Source of the DNA: an uncultured Acetatifactor sp.
GTDB lineage: Bacteria; Bacillota; Clostridia; Lachnospirales; Lachnospiraceae
Length of the DNA: 64,000 bases
Direction: 5' to 3'
Assembly (NCBI GenBank): GCA_910580225.1
Contig: CAJTXE010000013.1
Coordinates: forward strand, 29,515 to 93,514
The notes under the pieces were generated by a model that saw only the letters and a list, made by a program, of their open reading frames with translations, was not told the origin of the DNA and did no database searches. The translations under genes and the position numbers were made by a program. Shown piece after piece: positions 1 through 10,036 of the stretch. Positions within the stretch are counted from its first letter, which is position 1, and every line of letters begins with the position of its first letter.

Positions 1-79
1 TTTCGGAAAACCAGAAAGCAGGGGGAGCTGTTTCATCATGTGTCAGAAATGAAATCTTAGAAATCTTGATTGAAAACGT

Positions 80-2476
80 TCATTCCCTTCTGCCATTTTT
101 AAGTCGGCTATACTGCAGCATTTCGTATTCGAGAATATCTTTATAACATGCATCTCCGGTAAGATACTCGCAAAATTCTCCTCTTGAGTTAACAATACCT
201 GCCCTGGAAATAACAGGATATTTCTTTGATAATTCATAGAGATAATGATAATAGGGATCCAGTCCAATTCCCCCTGCCTTCAATAAATAGGGTGAAAGAA
301 AATTGGCACTGAGGATATCAGGTATTTCTGAAAAGTCCACATCATAATTAGCCCAAAATAGATAAGGGGTTTCATGTTTTTCAAGCTGAAGCTGCGCCTT
401 CTTAATACTACTGTCTCCCATCAATTCATTATAAAATTCATCGCTTAACTGGGGCAAATGATCCCCAAACATTAGTACAATCACCGGCTTGCTTACATCT
501 CTTAAGGTATCAATAAAATCACCAAATGCCTGGTCCGTGTCCCGTATCAACGATAGGTATTGATCTACATCGGGATAATCTGCCTGCATGTTTTCGAGAT
601 GAACTGTGGAGTTGTAATCTTTATAGTCATATCCACCATGACACTGTATCGTTAATCCGAATTGAAAAATATTATTTTCTGTTTGCCGATATAAAGCCAT
701 CAGTTCATCAAACATTGATTTATCATCCACCCAATATCTGCAGTACGTTGCAGTCTCAAAAGCTTCATCTTCAATATTTATGAATTTGTCAAATCCAAGT
801 TTCGGATAGGCAGTTTCCCTATTCCAGCTTCGGGGATTAGCAGCATGGATGGCATAGGTACTATATTCTCTCCGTTTGAGGTAAACAGGGAGTGCTTCTG
901 TGTCTTTATTGATATATTGTTGATATGGTGCATTTCCTGATGGAAGAAACATCATGGAACACCCTGTCAGAAATTCAAATTCGCTGCAGCTTGTACCTCC
1001 GCCGTAGACAGAAACTACACATTTTCCAGCCTTAGCATTTGGTTCTTCCGCAATTCGATAAAAATTCTGCATGTAATCAAAGTCGGTTTGGATATCACCC
1101 AAATATCCGAGATCCGTAAAGGATTCATTCATAATCACAATTATATTTGGAAGTAACTCTACAGAATCCTCAGTTGCAGTAAATCTGCTGTAAATAGTGT
1201 GTACTATAGAGTCAGAATACCCTTTCGGTTTCTGCAGATATAGATATCTTATATTTTCAGCAAAATTTAGAAGAAATCCCAGTTCCTGGCTTCTGTCGGT
1301 TTGTGCATCCTGCCGAACAGTCAAATTCATTTTCAGCTGCAGTTTTTCGTTGGCGGATACAAATGTCACCCAGGATGACATTGCCAATGCCAAAATACCT
1401 GTCGCCAGACGCGCCCTTCTTTCCTGCTTAAAATGAGTCTTATAAAGGAGCAGAAACATCCATTCAAAAACCAGTGCAGCATTCAGTATCTCGCGGTCAA
1501 GACCAATCTTATAATTATCCACAACATGATAGGCTGTAGACACTGAATAAATATCAGACGGCAATATCACCGTACCTCGAAACAGCAATGTATAGTGATT
1601 GATCAGGGATGCCATCAGCACAAGCCCCGCCATGATACCGCCAGCCAGAAAAGAACTGTTAGACACTGCTAAAAGTAAGAACAATATCCCCAATAAGATA
1701 CAAAAATTCATAAAAACGGCTGGGAATGTCATTCTGTCAGCCATATTATTACCTGCCAGATATTCGGTAAGAAAGAGACAAATGGCAGCGGAAACCAGCA
1801 ATACTGTATAGCCCCATAACTTTCTTTTAAACAGACTATTCTTAAGCCAAGAAACTATAATACCGGCCAGGCATAAAAAAATCAGCCCTCCCCAATGGAA
1901 TATTCTGAACGCATGATAATTATAAATAAGATCTAATCCGCCTTCCAGTGGTTCATTATTAAAAGTTAACTGCTTATTTTCTCTCAATACTTCATTACAG
2001 ATAAACACTTTAAACGGAATACCTGTTAGATTCTCAGGACATGTAATCTCCAATATATATTTTTGGCCATACTTCAGCTCTGATTGACATTCTAAGGAAT
2101 AATATCTCCAATTTACAATTGCTTCTGATGATACCACTTCCTGCCATATCAAACAGTCTGGTTCCGCAGCGCTATATATGGAAAACAGGAGTGTACAGTC
2201 TATATCATCTGGATGTTCATTGGCCAATCGTATATCAATTGATACCAGCCCCCTTTCAACTGGTGTAAATTCTTGTCGTATATAATCTTCCTCTGCCTGC
2301 AGATCTGGAGTAAAATGGTATTCCTGATCAGCAACAATACCGGTTCCATTAGATGTCCAATATCTGAACATTTCTTTGTTTAATATAATAATAATTATCA
2401 TTATTATAAATATGAAAGTAAAAAATATATGAATAATTGTTGTTCCATGACTTTTTTGCTTAACGTATTTATCCAT
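80..2476 (-). CDS. LtaS-like membrane phosphoglycerol transferase (sulfatase fold)
   Basis: Probable polytopic enzyme of the lipoteichoic acid synthase/MdoB family, transferring phosphoglycerol-type groups to a cell-surface glycan outside the membrane. Visible parts in order: an N-terminal membrane segment, an extracytoplasmic domain of about 150 residues, a bundle of membrane helices, then a C-terminal sulfatase-fold domain. That domain has the candidate nucleophile Thr in GGGTSCSEFE and the metal-site motif MFGDHLPQL. The ATG at 2476 is preferred over a TTG at 2506 because an AGGG sequence lies a few bases upstream of it. It is the last visible gene of the leftward polysaccharide operon, so it probably decorates the polymer exported by that operon. 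The donor and acceptor are not known from sequence; ethanolamine-phosphate transfer is an alternative. Confidence 0.8.
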   Translation of the reverse strand: MDKYVKQKSHGTTIIHIFFTFIFIIMIIIIILNKEMFRYWTSNGTGIVADQEYHFTPDLQAEEDYIRQEFTPVERGLVSIDIRLANEHPDDIDCTLLFSIYSAAEPDCLIWQEVVSSEAIVNWRYYSLECQSELKYGQKYILEITCPENLTGIPFKVFICNEVLRENKQLTFNNEPLEGGLDLIYNYHAFRIFHWGGLIFLCLAGIIVSWLKNSLFKRKLWGYTVLLVSAAICLFLTEYLAGNNMADRMTFPAVFMNFCILLGILFLLLAVSNSSFLAGGIMAGLVLMASLINHYTLLFRGTVILPSDIYSVSTAYHVVDNYKIGLDREILNAALVFEWMFLLLYKTHFKQERRARLATGILALAMSSWVTFVSANEKLQLKMNLTVRQDAQTDRSQELGFLLNFAENIRYLYLQKPKGYSDSIVHTIYSRFTATEDSVELLPNIIVIMNESFTDLGYLGDIQTDFDYMQNFYRIAEEPNAKAGKCVVSVYGGGTSCSEFEFLTGCSMMFLPSGNAPYQQYINKDTEALPVYLKRREYSTYAIHAANPRSWNRETAYPKLGFDKFINIEDEAFETATYCRYWVDDKSMFDELMALYRQTENNIFQFGLTIQCHGGYDYKDYNSTVHLENMQADYPDVDQYLSLIRDTDQAFGDFIDTLRDVSKPVIVLMFGDHLPQLSDEFYNELMGDSSIKKAQLQLEKHETPYLFWANYDVDFSEIPDILSANFLSPYLLKAGGIGLDPYYHYLYELSKKYPVISRAGIVNSRGEFCEYLTGDACYKDILEYEMLQYSRLKNGRRE

Positions 2477-2553
2477 TACACGTATCCCTGTATTTTCTTT
2501 CTGCAATATTGTTGCACGAAATCTGTTATATGTGTTGTATTATATATAGTTCG

Positions 2554-4110
2554 TTATAAAACGTGATTTTCAGATGCGATATGCGAGACTCCTTTTGCTG
2601 TCAACACAATTAAAATCGGAAGCATTGAGTAAAAATATCTCATATTTCGCTCCAATAATATAATAAAACAGATTCCTCCAATAAGGGATACTGTCATAAT
2701 TTGTATAAAGCTCTCCTCAAACCAGATACCGGAGTACAAATATCGTATCTCTGCATATAAACATAAAATGATAACGAAAATATATAAAATCTGAATGATT
2801 AATCCCAACCCATTTTTCCATTGTGGATATGACGCTACAAAATAGGGTTGCAAGCGTAATGCCAGTGTAGAATGATTCAATAATTGCCCTTTCCAGACCA
2901 TATCCTGACTGAAAGTTCCATTTTGTATAGCCAATACTACTTTATGATTTTCATACACAATTAAATCCTTTAAAGACTTATTTTCTAAGCGTTGTCTGAT
3001 TGATAATTTTAAAGCAGTTTTCTTTTCTTCCAGTCCTGAAATATTACCAGTAAAGTCAACATCATCAACAGAGTATGCGCCAAAATATTCATTTAATCCC
3101 ATGTTAATCCAATGAGCAATTGGATATTTTTGTTCCACTAAATAATTTTTTCCATTATATTGTTCCGGCAATATTGAGGCATATAAATAATAGCTTATAT
3201 GAAACAAAGAAAAGTATACAAACAGCATCATAGTAAAAAAAGAAATAAGATATTTAAGATTACTAATGGATACTTTATTGTTTCGCCAATATATAAGATA
3301 TAATCCCCTAATTATGAAAATGGAAACTGCAACAACAAATACTTGCGGTTTAAAAACGCCTCCTAATCCAATTACAATACCGGAAAGGACAACATTACGA
3401 AAGACTTTTTTCCGTTTTTCAAATGCCATAAAATAAAAGTATAAGCTGCACGGTATTGTCCACAAAACAGCAATATCACTGTAAATAATAGAAGCCTCTT
3501 CACTTAATCCGATGAATAAAACAGCACTGACAAATGCAAATAAAATAGATGTCTTCCTTTTGCAGATAGCCCCTGATAATTTTACAGTCCAATAAATTGC
3601 CAGATCCGCAAACAGTGCAGCTGTAATGGCAAGTACCATCCATAAATTACTATAACTAAGTAAATTTCCCAGTAATTTACAGCATCCCAGGAGCAATATC
3701 AACAATGGTATATTATTTTGATAACGTGCAAAATATTGCCAAAAAAATTCATCGGATTCCAGATTATGAGTAATGTTCCATGCATGATAGCTAACCACAA
3801 ATGAGTCGGAACCGGTTTGAGAGTATGTGCTATAGATATACAGGCCTTGCAGAACAAACCATACCAGCCATGCTCCTAACATAAATCCTTTTCCATATTT
3901 GAAAAAAAACATCGTTTTGTTACTACAGAAAGAAATTAAAATCCCTCCAATACACAGTGCATATATTGCCATTTTTGCCGATGAAACATCCTTAAAAATA
4001 GAATCCGGAGATTTCATGGAGAAGATTATTTGCAGTATCAGAGTACCAAATACCAGCACAAATAGGCATTGTCCAAATAATAACAAGCAATAACTTAATG
4101 TTTTTTTCAT
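2554..4110 (-). CDS. GT-C type membrane glycosyltransferase-like protein
   Basis: A 518-residue polytopic protein with about ten or more hydrophobic segments and a large extracytoplasmic stretch near residues 310-440. The layout resembles GT-C glycosyltransferases (PMT/ArnT-like, GT39 or related), which use polyprenyl-phosphate sugars on the outer face of the membrane. An early loop with SDSFVVSYHAWNITHN fits the acidic first extracytoplasmic loop typical of this fold. It lies in the leftward operon between the multidomain glycosyltransferase and the LtaS-like gene, so it probably adds a side sugar to the exported glycan. The family call rests on topology and context, not on a strong motif. 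A polymerase role cannot be excluded. Confidence 0.6.
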   Translation of the reverse strand: MKKTLSYCLLLFGQCLFVLVFGTLILQIIFSMKSPDSIFKDVSSAKMAIYALCIGGILISFCSNKTMFFFKYGKGFMLGAWLVWFVLQGLYIYSTYSQTGSDSFVVSYHAWNITHNLESDEFFWQYFARYQNNIPLLILLLGCCKLLGNLLSYSNLWMVLAITAALFADLAIYWTVKLSGAICKRKTSILFAFVSAVLFIGLSEEASIIYSDIAVLWTIPCSLYFYFMAFEKRKKVFRNVVLSGIVIGLGGVFKPQVFVVAVSIFIIRGLYLIYWRNNKVSISNLKYLISFFTMMLFVYFSLFHISYYLYASILPEQYNGKNYLVEQKYPIAHWINMGLNEYFGAYSVDDVDFTGNISGLEEKKTALKLSIRQRLENKSLKDLIVYENHKVVLAIQNGTFSQDMVWKGQLLNHSTLALRLQPYFVASYPQWKNGLGLIIQILYIFVIILCLYAEIRYLYSGIWFEESFIQIMTVSLIGGICFIILLERNMRYFYSMLPILIVLTAKGVSHIASENHVL

Positions 4111-4177
4111 ACTGTGTCCATAAACCTTTCTAACACACTGATGAAGAGAGGCAGTAACATATATCGGCCATCACACT

Positions 4178-7100
4178 TTACAAATCCTGTCTGATTACTC
4201 TTACAGCCTCATCTAATGTAAAATATTTTTCAATAAATATTTTACCGGCATCTGACATATATTGCAGTCTATTATAGTCCTCATATAAATTGGATACGGT
4301 AATTGCCATGTTTTCTGCATCATCTACTACTTCCATATTGCCGATAGCCGTGTCTAATCCCTCGGCACCTATAGTGGTCGTAATTAAGGGGATCTGAAAG
4401 TACGCTGCTTCCACAACTTTGCCTTTCACTCCAGCTCCTACCCTCAGCGGTACAATGGCTATACGACATTCCCGATACAGTTTATGCAGCTCTTCATCTG
4501 GAAGAAATCCTTCAATAATAATGTTGTCATTTGCCATTTTTTGGATTGCTTCAGGCACCTTTCCGCCAACTACATGCCATTTCATATCAGGATACTTCTT
4601 TAAGATTCCAGGAAAAACTTTATAACCAAACCATAATACAGCATCAATATTCGGCGGATGTCCAAAGCCGCCTACATAGAGTAAGTCATGCCGTTCATTA
4701 AAATTTTTATTAATATCTGTCAGCACGTCTTCATAGATATAAAGCGGTATATTTCTAACTGGCTTTTCCGGAAAAACTTTCTGCATGATTTCCTGTTCAT
4801 AGCTGCCTACGACATGTCCCACATCTGCCTTTTCAAAAAGCTCATATTCTATCTTTTTCCAACATTCAGAGGACTTCAGCTTTTCCTCATCATGAGTCAG
4901 CATATATTCACGATATTCCCTGATGTGATGGAGATCATGAGCAAAATAGAAAACTTTGGCATGACTGTATTTTTTTACCAGGTCTATATATTTGACGGAA
5001 ATATGGGGCCTTTGCAGATAGACATAATCAAAATAATGCAGGTTATTTTCCAGCCATTCCTTCCAATTATTAAAGTAATAGTTTCCATATAGAACCTCAA
5101 TACCATGCTGGTTTAAGTCTGTAGTATAGGGTTCATGTTTATAAAAATTATCACCAATAAAGGTAACCTTAAATCCCATTTTTACAAACAAGAGCAGATA
5201 CATATAAGTACATTTTCCGCCAGCATCTTTGTCATGGTGCGGCACATAATGATCCACTACCAGAATCTGTTTTTTATTGCGGCTGCGATCCTTGGCAAGA
5301 AACACATTTTGTCCATTCGGGAAATGCTCTTTTTCCAGTATATCCTTCCATTTTTCATAAAATTTCTGCTGATTTACCACTTGGTATGATTTTTGTCCAG
5401 CAGCAGTATCAGTCCCGTTCGAAATTCCTTCAAAATGTACCACAACAGAAAGTGGTTGATAAACCACTTTATAACCATGCCTTCTGACTTCAAAGGCCAA
5501 GTCCGAATCTTCATAGTACGCCGGCACAAAGCGTTGATCAAAACCGCCGATTTCTTCCCAGAGACTTCGGCGAATCATAAGGGATGCTCCGGAAATATAG
5601 TCGACTTCCTTGACATAATTGTATTCCGGGTCCTCCGGGTTCTGCAGGTGTCCATAATTCCAGGCAGAGGCATCTTTCCAAAAAATTCCTCCTGCCTCCT
5701 GCAAGTGTCCATCTGCATAGACAAGTTTGGAACCCGTGAGTCCTACTGACTGATCGGTTTCCATTAAATCTACTAATGGCTGCAGCCAATTCGCCTGCAC
5801 CTGTGTATCATTATTTAAAAACAGGAGATATTTTCCCCTTGCCTGCGCAGCCGCGTTATTGCAGTTCATCAGAAAACGAAGATTTGTTTGATTTCGAATC
5901 ATGCGGATACCGGTAATAACCTTTTCGATTTCACGAGTCAAATCAGTAGAGCAATCATCTGCCAATAGTATTTCATAAGATACGGCTCCGCTGTGTTTTA
6001 AAATGGATTCCAGACAGTGATAGGTATAGTCAAACTGATTATAGACAGGAATCACAATGGATACAAGCGGGTTGTCATGTTGTACAAATAAGATCGGCGC
6101 GTAATCATCTGGGCCATGGCTCTGTTTTCTATCGTCTTCCATTGGTGTCACATCCAGTTTTTCCATGGCGGCATCCACAGAACCAGAACGTTCAAATTCT
6201 TCCACCAGCCGCAGATGACTCGACGCACTGTTTGTCCCTTCGGTTTTCAGAATGGTAAAACAGTTTTTGACTCTTCTGGGATTGACCATGCGGGCCATTC
6301 TGATGGGATGACGAATGAATTTGGCCAGAACTTTGCAGAAAAAACGCCTCTTGCTGTCCACTGGCAAAAAGAAAACGCTGATCTTGCGAAATAGTAGTGC
6401 CATTCGATATGTTCTGGAGATTTTCTCCCTTTCGTATTCCCGCTCTGACTCCAGCAAAAGCGCAATATGCCCCTCCTTATTGCAGATGGTTTGCTGCAGC
6501 GCTGCTATTTCCTGCTGTTTTGCCACTGAGGACTGTTTCATTTCATCTATTGTAGTCTGCTGCTGCTGTTCACGATCCTTCAACCCTATAAGCTCTTCTT
6601 CCAGGCCTTCTAACATCTGCTTTAGATGGGCATTTTCTTCCAGCTCAAATGCATTTATCTGTTTAAGCGCATTATTTTCCTTCAGCAGCCTGTCCTTCTC
6701 ACTAAATAACGCCGCAGTTTGCTTTTCGGCTTCGTCGGCTCTTTTTGCTGTCTGCAGCAGAAGTGTCTCCGATTTTTCGATACGCATTCTGTAGTCTGCA
6801 ATTTCCGCATCCAGCTCCTTTAAATGACGATTTCTCTCTTCCACTTCGTCCTGTAATTGAAGAACACGCTTTATACGTTTATCATAATCGTGGTCATTGT
6901 TAACATATATGTGAGATAATCTCAGTGCAGTAATGTCAACGTTTCCTGCAATGGCAATAAAATACTTTGCATAGTGATCGTATTCTTTTGGACAATAATA
7001 GATTGTTTCAGTTTCTGCTGTCTTATCACTGACGATACAAACATTTTCAAAGAATTGATTATACAGCGAAACATGGGAAAATTTCTGCTCCAAAAAACCC

Positions 7101-7609
7101 TGGAATTCTTCTTTGTAGAATTCTTTTATATGAAACTCGTTGTGATAACCAGGGAGGTCTGTGTAGATTTCCTTATTAGGGGTCGACATTATCAAAAACC
7201 CGTCTTTTTTTAACACCCTGCTTATTTCGTTCAGAAACTTATGCTGGATATTCTCCGAAACATGCTCTATTGTCTCAAACGAGACAACGACATCTATGCT
7301 GTCTGCTTCGATTGGCAGTTCTGCAATGGAGGCCTCGAGAAAGCGAACTCTGCCGTTTTGAGAATAGCAGCTTTTGGCTCTTTCAATAGCATCCGCTGAA
7401 ATATCAATTCCTGTAACATAAGCAGCCCCTTTTGCCAGCACCGCTGTTCCATAGCCTTCTCCGCAGGCGGCATCAAGAACAATCTTTCCTTTTACCAAAG
7501 GAAGCGCACTATAATAACGTTGATAATGCTCCATTGTCAGCTGTGTATCATTTATTCCAGGGACAAAACGCTCCCCTGTGAACAGATCGGTTTCCTTATC
7601 TATACTCAT
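4178..7609 (-). CDS. Methyltransferase / coiled-coil / GT2 / GT4 fusion for polysaccharide assembly
   Basis: About 1143 residues with four visible parts. Residues about 20-200 are a class I SAM methyltransferase with motif LDAACGEGYG. Residues about 240-395 are a long Glu/Gln/Lys-rich coiled coil, followed by a basic membrane-hugging linker. Residues about 515-740 are a GT2 domain (SIVIPVYNQ, LLADDCSTD, LFLNNDTQ). Residues about 780-1143 are a GT4 domain ending in PLRVGAGVKGKVVEAA. The start at 7609 has AGAGGA at good spacing; an upstream ATG at 7636 would overlap the wzt gene. By analogy with WbdD, where a methyltransferase on a coiled coil caps the chain and sets its length, it may build and terminate the polymer recognised by the neighbouring Wzt sugar-binding domain. 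That role is inference. Confidence 0.85.
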   Translation of the reverse strand: MSIDKETDLFTGERFVPGINDTQLTMEHYQRYYSALPLVKGKIVLDAACGEGYGTAVLAKGAAYVTGIDISADAIERAKSCYSQNGRVRFLEASIAELPIEADSIDVVVSFETIEHVSENIQHKFLNEISRVLKKDGFLIMSTPNKEIYTDLPGYHNEFHIKEFYKEEFQGFLEQKFSHVSLYNQFFENVCIVSDKTAETETIYYCPKEYDHYAKYFIAIAGNVDITALRLSHIYVNNDHDYDKRIKRVLQLQDEVEERNRHLKELDAEIADYRMRIEKSETLLLQTAKRADEAEKQTAALFSEKDRLLKENNALKQINAFELEENAHLKQMLEGLEEELIGLKDREQQQQTTIDEMKQSSVAKQQEIAALQQTICNKEGHIALLLESEREYEREKISRTYRMALLFRKISVFFLPVDSKRRFFCKVLAKFIRHPIRMARMVNPRRVKNCFTILKTEGTNSASSHLRLVEEFERSGSVDAAMEKLDVTPMEDDRKQSHGPDDYAPILFVQHDNPLVSIVIPVYNQFDYTYHCLESILKHSGAVSYEILLADDCSTDLTREIEKVITGIRMIRNQTNLRFLMNCNNAAAQARGKYLLFLNNDTQVQANWLQPLVDLMETDQSVGLTGSKLVYADGHLQEAGGIFWKDASAWNYGHLQNPEDPEYNYVKEVDYISGASLMIRRSLWEEIGGFDQRFVPAYYEDSDLAFEVRRHGYKVVYQPLSVVVHFEGISNGTDTAAGQKSYQVVNQQKFYEKWKDILEKEHFPNGQNVFLAKDRSRNKKQILVVDHYVPHHDKDAGGKCTYMYLLLFVKMGFKVTFIGDNFYKHEPYTTDLNQHGIEVLYGNYYFNNWKEWLENNLHYFDYVYLQRPHISVKYIDLVKKYSHAKVFYFAHDLHHIREYREYMLTHDEEKLKSSECWKKIEYELFEKADVGHVVGSYEQEIMQKVFPEKPVRNIPLYIYEDVLTDINKNFNERHDLLYVGGFGHPPNIDAVLWFGYKVFPGILKKYPDMKWHVVGGKVPEAIQKMANDNIIIEGFLPDEELHKLYRECRIAIVPLRVGAGVKGKVVEAAYFQIPLITTTIGAEGLDTAIGNMEVVDDAENMAITVSNLYEDYNRLQYMSDAGKIFIEKYFTLDEAVRVIRQDL

Positions 7610-7620
7610 ATATAAATCCT

Positions 7621-9030
7621 CTAGCAGACTTTCCATTCATGCTCCATTGTTAAAATACCTCGTTCAATATAAGGCTCTGTGTCCACCTCTATTGCCGCCA
7701 GACTATAGATACTGTCATATGGAGTCCCTGAAAAGTCTTCAATCCATAAGTCCAATACATATTTTCCCTTCAGCAGCCGATTTTTGAAACTGAATTCCAA
7801 TATCCCCTGTGGAGCCAGCACCCCTTTAACTTCCTTATAACTGCCATAACAATAGATTCCGTCTTCTCTTGTCACCCCGACAACGAACCTGACATTTTCA
7901 TAATCCTCTACTGATTTATATGCCAGTTTAATTGTATATTGCCTGCCGGTTTCCCAATGATTTGTTTCGCTGCCATTCTCATCACACATTGTCACATTCG
8001 TGAAGGCAAGCCGGTAATTTGTCTGTCTTCTTGCACCGCTTCTATAAAAAGGGCACACATTCTTAAGACTTTCATTGCATAAAAGTGCCTGCTGTTTATT
8101 TTGTAAATCGTCCAATATATTCAGAGCAGGCTTTCCAATATCCTGTTCTTTTGCTGTATCCTGCTGTTCTTCCTCTCCCGGCTTTTTCAGAAGTCTTTCC
8201 ATTTCAGCTTGTATCTGCCTTTCCAAGTCCTCCTTTTTTAAGCGGTCTTCATATTCGATGCGATCCAGGCGTCGTCCTTCCATGGCAGCAAGATATTCTT
8301 CTCCTATGAGCCGGGGAATTCCCTCCCCTCTGATTAAGCCGTTTTCGATCCAGATCAGTCGGTCGCAGATCTTATACATTTGCTCCATGGAATGAGAAAC
8401 AATCACAATTGTAGTTCCATTTTCCTTAATTGCCTTTAATTTCTCAAAGCACTTTTTCTGAAAAGCAGAATCCCCTACTGCGAGAATTTCATCAACCAAC
8501 AATACATCAGCATCCACATTTATCGCCACTGCAAACGCCAAACGCATATACATTCCTGAGGAATAGGTTCTGACAGGATTGTCAATAAATTCCTCTAATT
8601 CTGAAAAGCGGATAATCGTATTCAGGCGTTTCTCCACTTCTTTTTTGGTAATCCCAAAGATAGAGGCATTGGTATAAATGTTTTCCCGCCCTGTCATATC
8701 AGGATGAAAGCCGGCCCCCAGCTCTATCAGGCTTGATATACGCCCGTTAATTTTGATCTCACCTTCATTGGGATGCAGAATCCTGGTTAGAAGCTTCAGT
8801 GTAGTACTTTTTCCACAGCCATTTTTTCCAATCAGTCCAATTGCCTCTCCACGGCGTACACAAAAACTAATTCCGTTGAGCACCATGACATTCTCATGCC
8901 TTGAACGAGAGGGATTGATAAATCGCTCTTTGAGGGAAGCAGCTTTGTCCTGATAAGATTTAAATTTCTTCTTTACATTGGATACTTCTATTACTATGTC
9001 TTTGTTTTCTGCTGATGCCCGATTTTCCAC
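7621..9030 (-). CDS. Polysaccharide ABC exporter ATPase with C-terminal sugar-binding domain (Wzt-like)
   Basis: Nucleotide-binding subunit of an O-antigen/teichoic-acid type exporter. Residues 1-240 hold Walker A GKNGCGKST (68-76), signature YSSGMYMRLAF (156-166) and Walker B VLLVDE (176-181). After a charged linker (about 240-325), residues about 330-469 form a beta-rich domain like the Wzt C-terminal domain that recognises the capped end of the chain. The GTG start at 9030 shares its first base with the TAG stop of the permease gene and has GGAGG seven bases upstream, so the two are translationally coupled. The paralogous exporter at 10999 lacks the C-terminal domain, which suggests that this one exports a completed, capped polymer. 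Confidence 0.9.
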   Translation of the reverse strand: MENRASAENKDIVIEVSNVKKKFKSYQDKAASLKERFINPSRSRHENVMVLNGISFCVRRGEAIGLIGKNGCGKSTTLKLLTRILHPNEGEIKINGRISSLIELGAGFHPDMTGRENIYTNASIFGITKKEVEKRLNTIIRFSELEEFIDNPVRTYSSGMYMRLAFAVAINVDADVLLVDEILAVGDSAFQKKCFEKLKAIKENGTTIVIVSHSMEQMYKICDRLIWIENGLIRGEGIPRLIGEEYLAAMEGRRLDRIEYEDRLKKEDLERQIQAEMERLLKKPGEEEQQDTAKEQDIGKPALNILDDLQNKQQALLCNESLKNVCPFYRSGARRQTNYRLAFTNVTMCDENGSETNHWETGRQYTIKLAYKSVEDYENVRFVVGVTREDGIYCYGSYKEVKGVLAPQGILEFSFKNRLLKGKYVLDLWIEDFSGTPYDSIYSLAAIEVDTEPYIERGILTMEHEWKVC

Positions 9031-9809
9031 TACATTTCCTCCGCAAAGTTTCGCTCAAGTACAGCAAACAGGAAAAATCCTGCCACAAATACTAAACAGC
9101 CAGTCGTTCCGGCTAACAACAAATAATTTGTGGTAGGCACCATTCGATAATACAATATCTGGTGGTATACCTCCACTATGGGAGTCATAGGATTGAGCAC
9201 CACAAGGAAACGATACTGTTCCGGTACATAATCGATGGTATACATAATAGGTGTAACGTAGATCCATGCCATCATAACCACGCTGATAATTTGTTCCAGA
9301 TCCCTGAAGTATACGGTAGCAGCAGATATGACGAAGGCAATGCCCAATGCCAATAGGTATTCGAAAAACATTATAATAGGTAAAAATAGCAACCCCTTCC
9401 AATAGAAACCAAAACCTGACACCAATACTGCCATAAAGACAATTACAAAACTAAGGACCATATTAACAAATGCACTGGTTACATAAGAAATAGGAATGAC
9501 TTCCCTGGGAAAATATATCTTTTTAACCATGTCTGCCTGAGCACGGATGCATGTAGTACCACCCTGTATGGAAGTATGAAAGAATGTCCAAGGCATCATG
9601 CCAATGATCAGGTACAGGTAGAATTTCTCTATGTTTACTCGAAAGATGACGGAAAAAACAGCAGAATAAACTACTACCTGGCAGAGGGGATTGATATAGG
9701 TCCATAAAAAGCCGAGTATGGACCCTTTATAACGTCCCCGCAGTTCACGTCTTACCAGACTGCAGATCATATCTCTGTATACATATATGCTTTTAATTCT
9801 CTGTATCAT
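9030..9809 (-). CDS. Polysaccharide ABC exporter permease (Wzm/TagG-like)
   Basis: A 259-residue ABC-2 type membrane subunit with about six membrane helices. It carries the family's N-terminal RGRYKGSILGFLWTYINPL segment and ends in the ERNFAEEM tail. It moves undecaprenyl-linked polysaccharide through the membrane using the ATPase encoded immediately downstream. It is the first gene of the leftward operon. AGGA lies four bases before the ATG, and the upstream leader runs back into the left arm of the invertible segment. It is clearly paralogous to the rightward permease at 10223, with the same start motif and the same FAEEM end. Homologous recombination between the two exporter pairs is therefore conceivable. 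Confidence 0.9.
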   Translation of the reverse strand: MIQRIKSIYVYRDMICSLVRRELRGRYKGSILGFLWTYINPLCQVVVYSAVFSVIFRVNIEKFYLYLIIGMMPWTFFHTSIQGGTTCIRAQADMVKKIYFPREVIPISYVTSAFVNMVLSFVIVFMAVLVSGFGFYWKGLLFLPIIMFFEYLLALGIAFVISAATVYFRDLEQIISVVMMAWIYVTPIMYTIDYVPEQYRFLVVLNPMTPIVEVYHQILYYRMVPTTNYLLLAGTTGCLVFVAGFFLFAVLERNFAEEM

Positions 9810-9852
9810 ATTATCCTGTCGTTATAGGTAACTCCTGTCTATATTTGTACAG

Positions 9853-9863
9853 CCTGTATTTTT
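9853..9863 (+). repeat. Partial copy of the inverted-repeat arm outside the segment
   Basis: Eleven bases (cctgtattttt) are repeated exactly at 9944-9954, which covers the right half of the left 21-bp arm plus three bases inside the segment. A second fragment, ttatcctgt, occurs at 9811-9819. They may be relics of recombination sites, half-sites for a recombinase, or chance matches in AT-rich DNA. Confidence 0.35.
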
Positions 9864-9930
9864 CCCAAAATCAACTTAAGTATTCCCACTTGTAGTGGCG
9901 GATATAATTTTAGGTAGTTTAGTTGGTGAA

Positions 9931-9951
9931 AATCTATAGTTATCCTGTATT
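9931..9951 (+). repeat. Left arm of a 21-bp perfect inverted repeat
   Basis: The 21 bases here are the exact reverse complement of 10163-10183. The match ends sharply at both sides: the flanking bases 9930 and 9952 do not pair with their partners. The two arms enclose 211 bp of promoter-containing DNA in the gap between two divergent polysaccharide operons. A perfect 21-bp pair at this spacing is not expected by chance. It is the usual form of site-specific recombination sites bounding invertible promoters. Confidence 0.9.
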
Positions 9952-10036
9952 TTTGCAGTATTTCAAAAGAGTAATCTTTTCTTTTTCCGGGAAATTCTCC
10001 AAAAAATCAAATTTTACTTGAAAATATTATCCATGT

